Assembly (NCBI GenBank): GCA_017626435.1
Contig: JAGAIR010000007.1
Coordinates: 191,660 to 255,659 of the forward strand
DNA from: Lachnospiraceae bacterium
Lineage (GTDB): Bacteria > Bacillota_A > Clostridia > Lachnospirales > Lachnospiraceae
Direction: 5' to 3'
Length of the DNA: 64,000 bases
The notes beneath the pieces were generated by a model. The model did not search any database and was not told the origin of the DNA. It was given only the letters and a program-made list of their open reading frames with translations. The position numbers and the translations under genes were made by a program. Positions 9,060 through 17,802 of this stretch are shown piece by piece. Each line of letters begins with the position of its first letter. The first letter of the stretch is position 1.

Positions 9060-10526
9060 ATGAAAAAGAACTGGAACAAAATCATGGCAGTAGGAGGGCT
9101 AATTTTATGCGCAGGACTGGCAACAGGAGGGATGGGGGTTGATCCGTTATCTGCTTTGGCGGCCGATGAGGGGATCGTGCTGGATAGTGACAATTTTCCT
9201 GACAGTGTATTTTTGAAGTTTGTTTCTGATAATTATGATACAAACCGGAACGGAATTCTGGATACAGAAGAGATTCAGGCGGCAAAGACCCTGACTTTTT
9301 CTGCAATGCCGGAAGGTGGTGTGAAGGATGAGGATTCGGAAGAAGACATTCCAGAAGCCAGAAAATATCTGGATATTGAGGGAATACAATATCTGGAAGC
9401 ATTGACAACGGTTGATCTCAGTGGATGGTATCTGAATCATGCAGGTAAAGTGAAAGAACTGTTAAAGTTGGAAAATTTATCATTGGATTATGATGATCTG
9501 GATTCCATTGATATAACCGATTTGAAGAAGTTAAAAACTTTTCGTGCTACATACAATAATCTGGAAAAAATGGATCTGTCAGCAAATAAAAATTTGACGG
9601 TAATAAATCTGGATCACAACCAACTGAAGGAATTGAAGTTAAAGGATCACTCTAAATTGAAAGAGCTTACCTGTACAAAAAATCGAATTCGCCAGTTGGA
9701 TCTGTCAAGTTTGAAGAGGCTGGAAATATTATATGCAGACTCTAATGCGATGAAAACATTGAAACTTCCCAATACATCAACAGTTAAGGAGCTTTCTTTG
9801 GAGGACAACAAACTGAAAAATATTTCTCTGTCAAAGTATAAAGCATTAACCTGCTGTAAAATGGAAAGCAATCCTTTAAAGAGGATAGATGTTTCCTCGA
9901 ACCCTAAATTAAAAGTTCTTTGTGTAAGCGGCGATCGGATTGATAAACTGGATATCAGTAAAAATAAAAAATTGAACTATCTATCTTGCAGAGATACTTC
10001 TTGTAAAAAAATTATGGTTTCCCATTTGAAGAATTTGGAGACGCTAATCTGTTCGGACAACGATTTAGATATTCTGGATATTTCAAAAAATGAAAAACTT
10101 AAAAGATTAGAATGTCAAAATGTTAGATTAGCAAAATTAGATGTATCCTCCAATTATGATCTGGTGTATCTGGATTGCAGCAATAATATTTTGGAAAAGC
10201 TCAATGTCAGTATGTGTAATGAATTGGAATATCTGGATTGTAACAGCAATAATATAAAGAAGCTTAATCTGGGAACACAGACACAGCTGAAATATTTATT
10301 TTGTTATTCCAATCAGATGACATCCCTGGACCTTTCAGGATGTACTGCATTAGATATTATGAACATTGATGAATTTCAGGTACATGAGGATACTTATTAT
10401 GGTTCGGATGATACCACTGTGCGGAAAATATTCCTGCCACATTCAGTATATACAGACAGATTTACGTTGGAAGAGATCAGAAGTTATCTTTCGATTGATT
10501 GTGTTTACACAAATTACACTGCATAG
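9060..10526 (+). CDS. Secreted leucine-rich-repeat protein with EF-hand-like loop (copy 2)
   Basis: Paralogue of the preceding gene and also 488 aa. It has a signal peptide (about 1-34), an EF-hand-like loop at residues 60-71 (D-T-N-R-N-G start, E end), a conserved GIQYLEALTTVDLSGW block, then about 13-14 repeats of 21 residues. The Cys ladder is more eroded than in copy 1. The ATG at 9060 is chosen because a signal peptide follows directly and AGGAAAGGA lies 9 bases upstream; a longer frame from 8976 would put a charged tail in front. About 170 bases separate the two genes, with no clear terminator. Function unknown; secretion and LRR fold are inferred. Confidence 0.87.
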   Translation: MKKNWNKIMAVGGLILCAGLATGGMGVDPLSALAADEGIVLDSDNFPDSVFLKFVSDNYDTNRNGILDTEEIQAAKTLTFSAMPEGGVKDEDSEEDIPEARKYLDIEGIQYLEALTTVDLSGWYLNHAGKVKELLKLENLSLDYDDLDSIDITDLKKLKTFRATYNNLEKMDLSANKNLTVINLDHNQLKELKLKDHSKLKELTCTKNRIRQLDLSSLKRLEILYADSNAMKTLKLPNTSTVKELSLEDNKLKNISLSKYKALTCCKMESNPLKRIDVSSNPKLKVLCVSGDRIDKLDISKNKKLNYLSCRDTSCKKIMVSHLKNLETLICSDNDLDILDISKNEKLKRLECQNVRLAKLDVSSNYDLVYLDCSNNILEKLNVSMCNELEYLDCNSNNIKKLNLGTQTQLKYLFCYSNQMTSLDLSGCTALDIMNIDEFQVHEDTYYGSDDTTVRKIFLPHSVYTDRFTLEEIRSYLSIDCVYTNYTA

Positions 10527-10553
10527 GGATTTTTCAGGAATGAAAAATTCTGC

Positions 10554-10582
10554 TTGACATATCATTAAAAAAAGAGTATTAT
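10554..10582 (+). promoter_or_regulatory. Vegetative promoter of ilvBN
   Basis: TTGACA, 17-base spacer, TATTAT. Five to six matches in each box. Transcription would begin near 10589, giving a ~300-base T-box leader before ilvB. Confidence 0.8.
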
Positions 10583-10588
10583 CATTTG

Positions 10589-10880
10589 CAAATCATAAAT
10601 GCTATGACGAGGAGGAGTACATATCTTTCGGAGTTAGAGAGAGAAGATGGTTGGTGGAAATCTTCATTCCGAACCTATGGAAGTAGCCTTCGAGCAGTGG
10701 ACCGAACAGGAGACTTTTCCTAAGTAGACTCCAACGGAAGTCCCACCGTTACAGGGGAGACAATATTCAAGGCAGATGCCTGCGTATTGGCAGAGAGCAG
10801 AGAGAAATCTCTGAATTTAGGTGGTAACACGGATTTTGTAGATTCGCCCTAAACTGATAAATTTCAGTTTAGGGCTTTTT
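10589..10880 (+). promoter_or_regulatory. T-box leader of ilvBN, probable valine specifier
   Basis: tRNA-sensing leader. The T-box sequence AGGTGGTAACACGG is at 10819-10832; its UGGU would pair with the ACCA end of an uncharged tRNA with discriminator A, as in Val, Ile and Leu tRNAs. Stem I starts near 10605 with an AGTA S-turn at 10616-10619. The likely specifier is GTA (valine) at 10683-10685, in the frame GAA-GTA-GCC, which parallels AAA-TGG-ACC in the trp leader below. The codon assignment is my structural inference and is less certain than the T-box itself. Confidence 0.88.
10846..10880 (+). terminator. T-box-controlled terminator before ilvB
   Basis: GCCCTAAACTGA pairs perfectly with TCAGTTTAGGGC across a short loop and is followed by TTTTT. 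It is mutually exclusive with the antiterminator formed around 10819-10832. Confidence 0.9.
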
Positions 10881-10906
10881 GTTTAAAGAAAAGAGGGATG
10901 AGCATA

Positions 10907-12628
10907 ATGATGAAGGGAACAGAACTTTTAGTAAAGGCATTAAAGGAAGAGGGGGTAGACATCCTATTCGGCTATCCGGGAGGTCAGGCAGTGGATATTT
11001 TTGATGCATTGTATGACCAGGAGGATATTGAAGTGATTTTACCACGTCATGAGCAGGCTTTGATTCATGCTGCGGATGGATATGCCCGTTCTACCGGAAA
11101 GGTAGGTGTCTGTCTGGTAACCAGCGGACCGGGAGCGACAAATCTGGTGACAGGAATTGCCACTGCCAATTATGACAGTGTTCCGCTGGTATGTATTACC
11201 GGACAGGTGCCTTTGGGACTGATGGGCAATGATGCTTTCCAGGAGGTGGATATTGTGGGGATTACCCGGAATATCTGCAAATATGCAGTAACGGTAAGAA
11301 AACGGGAGGATTTAGGACGGATTATCAAGGAAGCCTTTTATATTGCCAGAACAGGACGTCCGGGACCGGTTGTCATTGACCTGCCCAAGGACATTCAGCA
11401 GGCAATGGGCAGTGATGAGTATCCATCCGAGGTATCTATCCGTGGATATAAGCCAAATGAAGGAGTGCATGTCGGGCAGATAAAGAAGGCCGTTGCTGCT
11501 TTGAAGAAGGCGAAAAAACCATTATTCCTTGTTGGAGGAGGCGTCAATATAGCAGGTGCCAATGAGCAGATGCGCAAACTGGCGGAGAATACTGGAGTTC
11601 CTGTTATCACTACGATCATGGGGAAGGGCGCAATTCCTACCAGACATCCGCTCTATCTTGGGAATATAGGTATCCATGGAAGTTACGCGGCGAATCATGC
11701 TGTCAGCGAATGTGATGTGCTATTTTCGATCGGTACCCGTTTTAATGACCGAATTACTGGAAAAATCAGTGAATTTGCCAAGGATGCAAAAATTATTCAC
11801 ATAGATGTAGATTCTGCATCCATTTCTAAGAATATTGTGGTAGATATTCCTATTGTGGCAGATGCCAGGTCTGCCATTGAAAAGCTTCTGGAGTATGTAA
11901 CTCCCCTGAAAACTGCCAAATGGCTGGAGCAGGTTCAGGCATGGAAAGCAGAGTATCCGATCACTATGGAGAAATATCCCGGGCTGACACCGGAAAAGGT
12001 GATTCGGTATATCAGCGAACATTTTGAACGCCCTATTGTTGCTACAGATGTAGGGCAGAACCAGCTTTGGACTACACAGTTTCTGGACCTGGAGGGAAAC
12101 CGCCAGCTCCTTACTTCCGGCGGACTGGGAACGATGGGGTATGGATTTCCGGCAGCGATCGGAGCACAGCTTGGCAACCCGGATGCAGATGTCTTTGCAA
12201 TTTCGGGTGATGGCGGTATGCAGATGAATATTCAGGAGTTTGCCACTGCAGTAGCATTGGAGCTGCCATTGACGTTGATCGTATTCAATAACGGATATCT
12301 GGGAAATGTGCGGCAGTGGCAGGAAATGCTGTTTAACCGGAGATATTCCAGTACCTGCCTGACATACCGTAAGAGCTGTCAGAAAGATTGCATGAATAAA
12401 GATAAATGCTGTCCAAAATATATTCCGGATTTTGTGAAGCTGGCGGAGAGTTATGAAGCATATGGGATGCGTATTACTAAAGAAGAGGATATCGAAAAGG
12501 CGTTTGCATTTGCCAAATCCCATAAAAAAGGACCGACACTTCTGGAGTTTATCATTGAGCGGGAAGCAAATGTTTCCCCGATGGTACCAGTTGGAAAGCC
12601 GCTGGATGAAATGATTCTGGATTGCTAA
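10907..12628 (+). CDS. ilvB: Acetolactate synthase, large (catalytic) subunit
   Basis: Thiamine-diphosphate enzyme that makes 2-acetolactate or 2-aceto-2-hydroxybutyrate, the first common step of branched-chain amino acid synthesis (573 aa). The catalytic Glu in RHEQ and the TSGPGATN stretch are near the N terminus. The ThDP/Mg motif runs from GDGGMQMN to NNGYLG. An unusual cysteine-rich insertion (Cys484, 491, 495, 501, 502) lies between RRYSST and IPDFVKLAESY, where classical enzymes have a short loop. GAGGG is directly before the ATG at 10898 and 9 bases before the ATG at 10907, so 10907 is preferred. Expressed through the T-box leader, with ilvN next. Confidence 0.97.
   Translation: MMKGTELLVKALKEEGVDILFGYPGGQAVDIFDALYDQEDIEVILPRHEQALIHAADGYARSTGKVGVCLVTSGPGATNLVTGIATANYDSVPLVCITGQVPLGLMGNDAFQEVDIVGITRNICKYAVTVRKREDLGRIIKEAFYIARTGRPGPVVIDLPKDIQQAMGSDEYPSEVSIRGYKPNEGVHVGQIKKAVAALKKAKKPLFLVGGGVNIAGANEQMRKLAENTGVPVITTIMGKGAIPTRHPLYLGNIGIHGSYAANHAVSECDVLFSIGTRFNDRITGKISEFAKDAKIIHIDVDSASISKNIVVDIPIVADARSAIEKLLEYVTPLKTAKWLEQVQAWKAEYPITMEKYPGLTPEKVIRYISEHFERPIVATDVGQNQLWTTQFLDLEGNRQLLTSGGLGTMGYGFPAAIGAQLGNPDADVFAISGDGGMQMNIQEFATAVALELPLTLIVFNNGYLGNVRQWQEMLFNRRYSSTCLTYRKSCQKDCMNKDKCCPKYIPDFVKLAESYEAYGMRITKEEDIEKAFAFAKSHKKGPTLLEFIIEREANVSPMVPVGKPLDEMILDC
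12354..12414 (+). other. Cysteine-rich insertion in IlvB
   Basis: Encodes five Cys in 19 residues (spacing C-x6-C-x3-C-x5-CC) inside the C-terminal ThDP domain, just after the NNGYLG motif and before PDFVKLAE. It could bind a metal or iron-sulfur cluster or form disulfides; this is inferred from cysteine spacing only. Confidence 0.7.
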
Positions 12629-12669
12629 ATAAATATGTTGCGTGATGGCATGTTAATATGATGTATAAA

Positions 12670-12691
12670 GCACATACTTTATGGTATGTGC
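12670..12691 (+). repeat. Perfect 8-bp hairpin between ilvB and ilvN
   Basis: GCACATAC and GTATGTGC flank a 6-base loop, ending 14 bases before the ilvN start. There is no U-run, so it is not a standard terminator. It may tune ilvN translation or mRNA stability. Confidence 0.6.
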
Positions 12692-12705
12692 AGATTGGAG
12701 CGAAT

Positions 12706-13212
12706 ATGGAGATAAAGAAGCGCTGGATTTCCGCCTATGTGGAAAATCAAATTGGTGTATTAGCTAAGGTTTCCGGTTTGTTTTCCGGAAAAAATTATAA
12801 TCTGGATACCCTGACGGTAGGGGAGACAGAGGATCCTACGATGTCCCGCATGACTATCGGGCTTACCTGTGATGATCTGACCTTCGAGCAGATTATCAAA
12901 CAGTTAAACCGGAGTGTAGAGGTAATAAAGGTAATTGATTTTACAGATATTCCGATTCACAAAAAAGAACTGTTGTTCATCAAGGTGAACAGCTGTAATG
13001 AAAAGGATAAGGAAGAGATTTTCCGCATTGTCCAGACCTTTAATCTGACAGTGGTTGACTATAATAAAAATACAGTCCTGGTGCAGTGCGTCAAAACAGA
13101 ACAAAAGAATAATCATATGATAGAACTGTTCCGGGACAACTTTGTCAACCGTATCGAGGTGGTACGCGGAGGAAGTGTGGCGATTGAAGCCATATCTCTG
13201 ACGGACAGATAG
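12706..13212 (+). CDS. ilvN: Acetolactate synthase, small (regulatory) subunit
   Basis: ACT-domain subunit that activates IlvB and carries valine feedback inhibition (168 aa, usual length). The N-terminal ACT domain reads WISAYVENQIGVLAKVSGLF and then NLDTLTVG; the C-terminal half has the second dimerisation domain (RGGSVAIEAISLTDR). The frame opens 16 codons earlier, but TTGGAG five bases before 12706 and the family N terminus decide the start. Cotranscribed with ilvB across a 77-base gap that holds a hairpin. No terminator is seen downstream. Confidence 0.95.
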   Translation: MEIKKRWISAYVENQIGVLAKVSGLFSGKNYNLDTLTVGETEDPTMSRMTIGLTCDDLTFEQIIKQLNRSVEVIKVIDFTDIPIHKKELLFIKVNSCNEKDKEEIFRIVQTFNLTVVDYNKNTVLVQCVKTEQKNNHMIELFRDNFVNRIEVVRGGSVAIEAISLTDR

Positions 13213-13336
13213 TCAGTTCTAATGATGGAAAAGAAAAAGGCAGGGTGAAGATAATCGGAACAAGTGATTTGATCTTGTCTGGAAGTTTAAAAGAAAGTTC
13301 GGCTATGATATTACTTCATGAAATGTAGGTTTTATC

Positions 13337-13364
13337 TTGACAAATAAAAGAATCAGAGTATAAT
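13337..13364 (+). promoter_or_regulatory. Vegetative promoter of the trp operon
   Basis: TTGACA, 16-base spacer, perfect TATAAT. Predicted start near 13371, just upstream of the T-box leader. Confidence 0.85.
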
Positions 13365-13370
13365 TTAACT

Positions 13371-13670
13371 AGTTGAATATTTCAAACCGTTGAGGTGGAG
13401 ATAAAAATGAAAGATGCGCTTACAGAGAGTGGGGAGAGCTGAGAACCCTGCAGAGATGCAGTTCATTAAATGGACCACTGAGGGCATGGTCAAAGAGCAG
13501 ATGTTTTGCTTGAGTATTCCATGACGTGAGGACATACGTCAGTTGTCGGAAATATGTTAGTATTTCGCTAAGTGTGTGGGAAACCATGAATCAAGGTGGC
13601 ACCGCGGTATATGAGTAAAATATCCGTCCTTGACTATCACGATTTTTTTGTGATGGTCAGGGACTTTTTT
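13371..13670 (+). promoter_or_regulatory. Tryptophan T-box leader of the trp operon
   Basis: The canonical T-box AGGTGGCACCGCGG is at 13594-13607. Its UGGC complements a GCCA tRNA end, matching the G discriminator of bacterial tRNA-Trp. The specifier is TGG at 13471-13473, directly before ACCACT, which pairs with AGTGG near 13430 to close the stem. Uncharged tRNA-Trp should favour antitermination and expression of trpEGDCBA. Confidence 0.94.
13626..13670 (+). terminator. T-box-controlled terminator before trpE
   Basis: GTCCTTGACTATCAC pairs with GTGATGGTCAGGGAC (two wobble or mismatch positions) and is followed by TTTTTT. About 130 bases of non-structured leader remain before trpE, including a TATGGATGCA direct repeat near 13724 and 13744. 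Confidence 0.9.
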
Positions 13671-13799
13671 GTGTAATAGAAAAATCCTCTGCGAGTCGTT
13701 TCTAATATACAAAAAACGCTCCGCTATGGATGCACACTGGCGTATGGATGCAGGATGAATGGCTAGAGGAATATTATTTTGCAGGAGAGGAGAGTCAAT

Positions 13800-15257
13800 A
13801 TGATTTCATTGGAAGAAGCAAGAAAATTATCAAAGGGTTACAAGGTAATACCTATTAGCAAAGAGATTCTTTCTGATATCAGAACGCCCATCGAGGTGCT
13901 GCGGATATTGAAGGGAGTCAGCAGACACTGTTATATGCTGGAGAGCATGGAGAATCAGGAAAGATGGGGACGGTATACGTTCTTAGGCTTTGAGCCAAAA
14001 ATGGAAATTACCTGTATGAATGGTAAAATGACCATACGCAATGGAGAAACAAAGACAAAAGAGGTGAGCCATCCAGGAGAGGCTATCAAGAAGATTCTGG
14101 AGGATTATACCAGTCCGAAAATCCCAGGTCTTCCAACTTTTACCGGTGGACTGGTAGGTTACTTTTCTTATGATTATGTGAAGTACAGTGAACCGAAACT
14201 GAATCTGGATGCCCGGGATCAGGAAGGCTTTAAGGATGTAGATGTAATGCTTTTTGATAAAGTCATTGCCTTTGACAATCTGAAGCAGAAAATTATTGTC
14301 ATCGCCAATGCCAGAACAGAAAATCTGGAAGAAGAGTACCAGCGCTGTACGGAGGAAATAGAAAAAATTCTGGATTTAATCCGCACGGGAACACCTATTT
14401 CGGTGGAACCAGGAAAAATCACATCCGACTTCCGGGCACTTTTTTCAGAGGAAGCCTATTGTAACATGGTGGAGAGAGCAAAAAAATATATTTATGAGGG
14501 AGATATTTTCCAAGTAGTGTTATCTAATCGTCTGGAGGCAGATTATGAAGGCAGCCTGCTCAATACATACCGTCATCTGCGAACGATCAATCCTTCTCCG
14601 TATATGTTCTATTTCAGCAGTGATGACATGGAGGTGGCAGGGGCTTCGCCGGAAACTCTGGTAAAGCTGGAGGATGGAACTCTTCATACCTTTCCACTGG
14701 CTGGCACCAGACCAAGAGGAAAGAGTCCGGCTGAAGATGAACAGCTGGAAAAAGAGCTTCTTGCAGATGAAAAAGAACGGGCAGAACATAATATGCTGGT
14801 GGATCTGGGAAGAAATGATCTGGGGAAAATCAGCCAGTTTGGCAGCGTACAGGTAGAAAAGTATATGTCTATTGAGAGGTATTCCCATGTGATGCATATT
14901 GGCTCCACGGTTGCAGGGCGGATACGGGAAGGAAAATGCAGCCTGGATGCAGTAGATGCAGTATTGCCGGCAGGAACTCTCTCAGGAGCACCAAAAATCC
15001 GTGCCATGGAAATTATTAATGAGCTGGAAAATAATAAGCGTGGCATTTACGGCGGTGCTATTGGATACATCGATTTCACCGGCAATCTGGACACCTGCAT
15101 TGCGATACGGATTGCCTATAAGAAGAACGGAAAGGTTTTTGTACGTTCCGGAGCAGGTATCGTAGCTGACAGTGTGCCGGAAAATGAATATCATGAATGT
15201 ATCAACAAGGCAAAGGCTGTCATGAATGCGGTAGGAGAAGGAATGGAGCTGGATTAA
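13800..15257 (+). CDS. trpE: Anthranilate synthase component I
   Basis: Converts chorismate plus ammonia or glutamine to anthranilate with TrpG (485 aa). The chorismate-binding C-terminal domain is intact: FQVVLSNR, NPSPYMFY, AGASPETLVK, PLAGTRPRG, LVDLGRNDLG, GTLSGAPKIRAMEII and GYIDFTGNLDTCIAIR. GAGGAG 7 bases before the ATG at 13800 overrides a TTG 21 bases upstream. First gene of the trp operon; trpG follows after 51 bases. Confidence 0.97.
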   Translation: MISLEEARKLSKGYKVIPISKEILSDIRTPIEVLRILKGVSRHCYMLESMENQERWGRYTFLGFEPKMEITCMNGKMTIRNGETKTKEVSHPGEAIKKILEDYTSPKIPGLPTFTGGLVGYFSYDYVKYSEPKLNLDARDQEGFKDVDVMLFDKVIAFDNLKQKIIVIANARTENLEEEYQRCTEEIEKILDLIRTGTPISVEPGKITSDFRALFSEEAYCNMVERAKKYIYEGDIFQVVLSNRLEADYEGSLLNTYRHLRTINPSPYMFYFSSDDMEVAGASPETLVKLEDGTLHTFPLAGTRPRGKSPAEDEQLEKELLADEKERAEHNMLVDLGRNDLGKISQFGSVQVEKYMSIERYSHVMHIGSTVAGRIREGKCSLDAVDAVLPAGTLSGAPKIRAMEIINELENNKRGIYGGAIGYIDFTGNLDTCIAIRIAYKKNGKVFVRSGAGIVADSVPENEYHECINKAKAVMNAVGEGMELD

Positions 15258-15308
15258 AAAAAGAACTAAGCCAGAGGAAAATACAGATAAAAAGAAGGAG
15301 GTTAAGTC

Positions 15309-15881
15309 ATGGTTTTATTGATAGATAATTACGATAGTTTTTCCTATAATCTGTATCAGTTGGTAGGAATGATCAATCCGGATATTAAGGTGGTAAGAAA
15401 TGACGAATATTCTGTACAGGAAATCGAAGCGATGCATCCCACACATCTGATTATTTCACCAGGACCGGGCAGACCGGACCAGGCGGGGATTTGTGAGGAA
15501 GCGGCAGAGTATTTTAAAGATAAGATGCCGATATTGGGTGTTTGTCTGGGACATCAGGCTATTTGCGAAGCCTTTGGGGCAAAAGTATCCTACGCTAAAA
15601 AACTGATGCATGGAAAAATGTCGTTGGCAAAGCTGGATACAGAATGTAAGCTTTTTAAAGGGATGAAAGAAGAAACAGAGGTGGCAAGGTACCATTCCCT
15701 GGCAGCAGTGAAAGATACCATACCGGACACCTTGAAAATGATTGCCTCTACAGAGGATGGCGAGGTGATGGCGGTAAAACACAGCCAGTATGAGGTGTAT
15801 GGTGTTCAGTTCCATCCGGAGTCCATATTGACTCCAGAGGGGAAAACTATTTTGGAAAATTTCCTGAAAATAAAGCTATAA
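15309..15881 (+). CDS. trpG: Anthranilate synthase glutamine amidotransferase component
   Basis: Class I glutamine amidotransferase that feeds ammonia to TrpE (190 aa). The catalytic triad is Cys79 in GVCLGHQ, His169 and Glu171 in [21 protein letters not shown] starts the domain. Length fits an unfused TrpG/PabA. Because such subunits can also serve PabB, dual use in folate synthesis is possible. Strong AAGGAGG site. Confidence 0.96.
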   Translation: MVLLIDNYDSFSYNLYQLVGMINPDIKVVRNDEYSVQEIEAMHPTHLIISPGPGRPDQAGICEEAAEYFKDKMPILGVCLGHQAICEAFGAKVSYAKKLMHGKMSLAKLDTECKLFKGMKEETEVARYHSLAAVKDTIPDTLKMIASTEDGEVMAVKHSQYEVYGVQFHPESILTPEGKTILENFLKIKL

Positions 15882-15940
15882 GAAAAAAAGTAAATGATAA
15901 ATGTAACGCCGGAACCGGCAGAATGACAGGAGGTTATATT

Positions 15941-16948
15941 ATGATTAAAGAAGCAATTTCAATGTTGAGCAGAAAACAGAATCTGGAAGCAGATATGGTG
16001 GAACAGGTCATCGATGAAATCATGACCAATAAGGCCACGGATGCACAGAAGGCAGCATTTTTAACTGCTCTTGCCATGAAGGGCGAAACCATTGAGGAAA
16101 TTACCGCAGCAGTCAGGACAATGCGCAGGCACTGTGAACCGTTCGAGAATGATAAAGATGTACTGGAAATCGTAGGGACTGGAGGAGACGGCTCCAATAC
16201 CTTTAATATTTCTACATTGTCTTCTATTGTAGTATCTGCAGCAGGTGTTCCGGTAGCGAAGCATGGAAACCGTGCAGCTTCCAGCAAATGTGGTGCTGCT
16301 GACTGCCTGGAGGCACTGGGTGTTAAGATTGATCTGGATGCCAAAAGAAGCGAACAGGTACTGAAGGAGATCAATATCTGTTTTCTGTTTGCCCAGAAGT
16401 ATCATCCGGCAATGCGTTTCGTCGGTGCAGTACGTAAGGAAATTGGAATCCGTACCCTGTTTAATATTTTGGGGCCTCTGACCAATCCGGCAAAAGCCAG
16501 CATGCAGGTGTATGGTGTATACAGTGAAGGATTATTAGAGCCGCTGGCACATGTACTTCACAATGTTGGAGTGAAGCGTGGAATGACAGTGTATGGAATG
16601 GACTGTATGGATGAGATTTCCCTGAGTGCACCAACAAAAATCTGTGAGTTTAACGGAGATGACTTTAAAACATATGAGATTACGCCAGAACAATTTGGCC
16701 TGAAGCGCTGTGAAAAAGCTGACCTGGTAGGAGGAGATCCACAGGAGAATGCGCAGATTGCCAGAGATATCCTGTCTGGTATGGAAGGTCCTAAGATGGA
16801 TACGATCCTGCTCAATGCGGGTGCTGCACTTCATATCGCATTGGAAGATGTCAGCATCCAACAGGGTATCGAGAAGGCAAGAGAAATTATTACCAGCGGA
16901 AAGGGTGTGGAGCAGCTGGAACGCTTTATTGCCGTAACAAATGCATAA
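15941..16948 (+). CDS. trpD: Anthranilate phosphoribosyltransferase
   Basis: Transfers phosphoribose from PRPP to anthranilate (335 aa). The PRPP-binding [15 protein letters not shown] loop, [33 protein letters not shown] and GPLTNPA are all present. The AGGAGG seven bases before 15941 makes this the start rather than the ATG 18 bases earlier. Not fused to trpG. Confidence 0.97.
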   Translation: MIKEAISMLSRKQNLEADMVEQVIDEIMTNKATDAQKAAFLTALAMKGETIEEITAAVRTMRRHCEPFENDKDVLEIVGTGGDGSNTFNISTLSSIVVSAAGVPVAKHGNRAASSKCGAADCLEALGVKIDLDAKRSEQVLKEINICFLFAQKYHPAMRFVGAVRKEIGIRTLFNILGPLTNPAKASMQVYGVYSEGLLEPLAHVLHNVGVKRGMTVYGMDCMDEISLSAPTKICEFNGDDFKTYEITPEQFGLKRCEKADLVGGDPQENAQIARDILSGMEGPKMDTILLNAGAALHIALEDVSIQQGIEKAREIITSGKGVEQLERFIAVTNA

Positions 16949-16977
16949 ACAATCCAGAGAGAAAGAGGTTGACAGAA

Positions 16978-17802
16978 ATGACCATCTTAAATGAAATTGC
17001 AGAAAAAACCCGGAAAAGAGTAGGAGAATGTAAACAGAAAAAAACGTTGGAGCAGGTAAAGGCAGAGGCGTTGTCTATGAATGCAGATACCGGGTATCCA
17101 TTTGAAAAAGCCATGAAGAAAGAGGGATTATCCTTCATCTGTGAAGTGAAAAAAGCATCTCCATCGAAAGGGCTGATTGCGGCTGATTTTCCCTATGTGG
17201 AGATAGCCAAAGATTATGAAATGGGAGGAGCCAGTGCGATATCAGTACTGACAGAGCCATATTATTTTAAAGGAAGCGACCAGTATCTGGAGGAGATTCG
17301 TCAGGCAGTATCCCTTCCTATTATCCGTAAAGATTTTGTGGTGGATGAATACATGATCTATGAAGCAAAAGTAATGGGAGCTGATGCGGTTTTGTTGATT
17401 TGCGCTATCTTGTCGGAAGAAGAGCTGTCACAGTTCTTTCGACTGGCAGATAGTCTGGGACTGACTGCACTTGTGGAGGCGCACGACCAGGCTGAAGTGG
17501 AAAGTGCATTAAGGATTGGTGCCAGGCTGATAGGGGTAAATAACAGAGATCTTCATAGCTTTACAGTTGATATCAACAATAGCATAAGATATCGGAAACT
17601 GGTACCTGAGGATGTCCTGTTTGTGTCAGAGAGTGGTATCAGGACTGCGGAGGATATTGCCAGACTGGTAGAGAATCAGGTGGATGGCGTGCTGATTGGA
17701 GAGACTATGATGGTAGCATCGGACAGGGTGCAGGCGGTGAAGGAGTTTATTTCCTATTCAAATATAGAAACAAATAAAAGAGAAAGGATAAGAGAATCAT
17801 GA
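16978..17802 (+). CDS. trpC: Indole-3-glycerol-phosphate synthase
   Basis: Closes the indole ring from CdRP (274 aa, single-domain TIM barrel). Family motifs: [15 protein letters not shown]-like [29 protein letters not shown] and SESGI. No PRAI (TrpF) domain is fused to it. GAGG nine bases upstream supports 16978. Its stop overlaps the trpB start by four bases (ATGA). Confidence 0.96.
   Translation: MTILNEIAEKTRKRVGECKQKKTLEQVKAEALSMNADTGYPFEKAMKKEGLSFICEVKKASPSKGLIAADFPYVEIAKDYEMGGASAISVLTEPYYFKGSDQYLEEIRQAVSLPIIRKDFVVDEYMIYEAKVMGADAVLLICAILSEEELSQFFRLADSLGLTALVEAHDQAEVESALRIGARLIGVNNRDLHSFTVDINNSIRYRKLVPEDVLFVSESGIRTAEDIARLVENQVDGVLIGETMMVASDRVQAVKEFISYSNIETNKRERIRES

Noticed and set aside
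7780..10400. Internal DNA repeats suggesting CRISPR or tandem repeats
   Set aside because: The periodicity is 63 bases and in frame, with diverged units; it reflects the 21-residue LRR coding repeats.
13407..13442. 11-codon frame (MKDALTESGES) with GAGGTGGAG upstream inside the trp leader
   Set aside because: It has no Trp codons and lies within T-box stem I; the leader already has a full tRNA-sensing mechanism, so this is probably chance.
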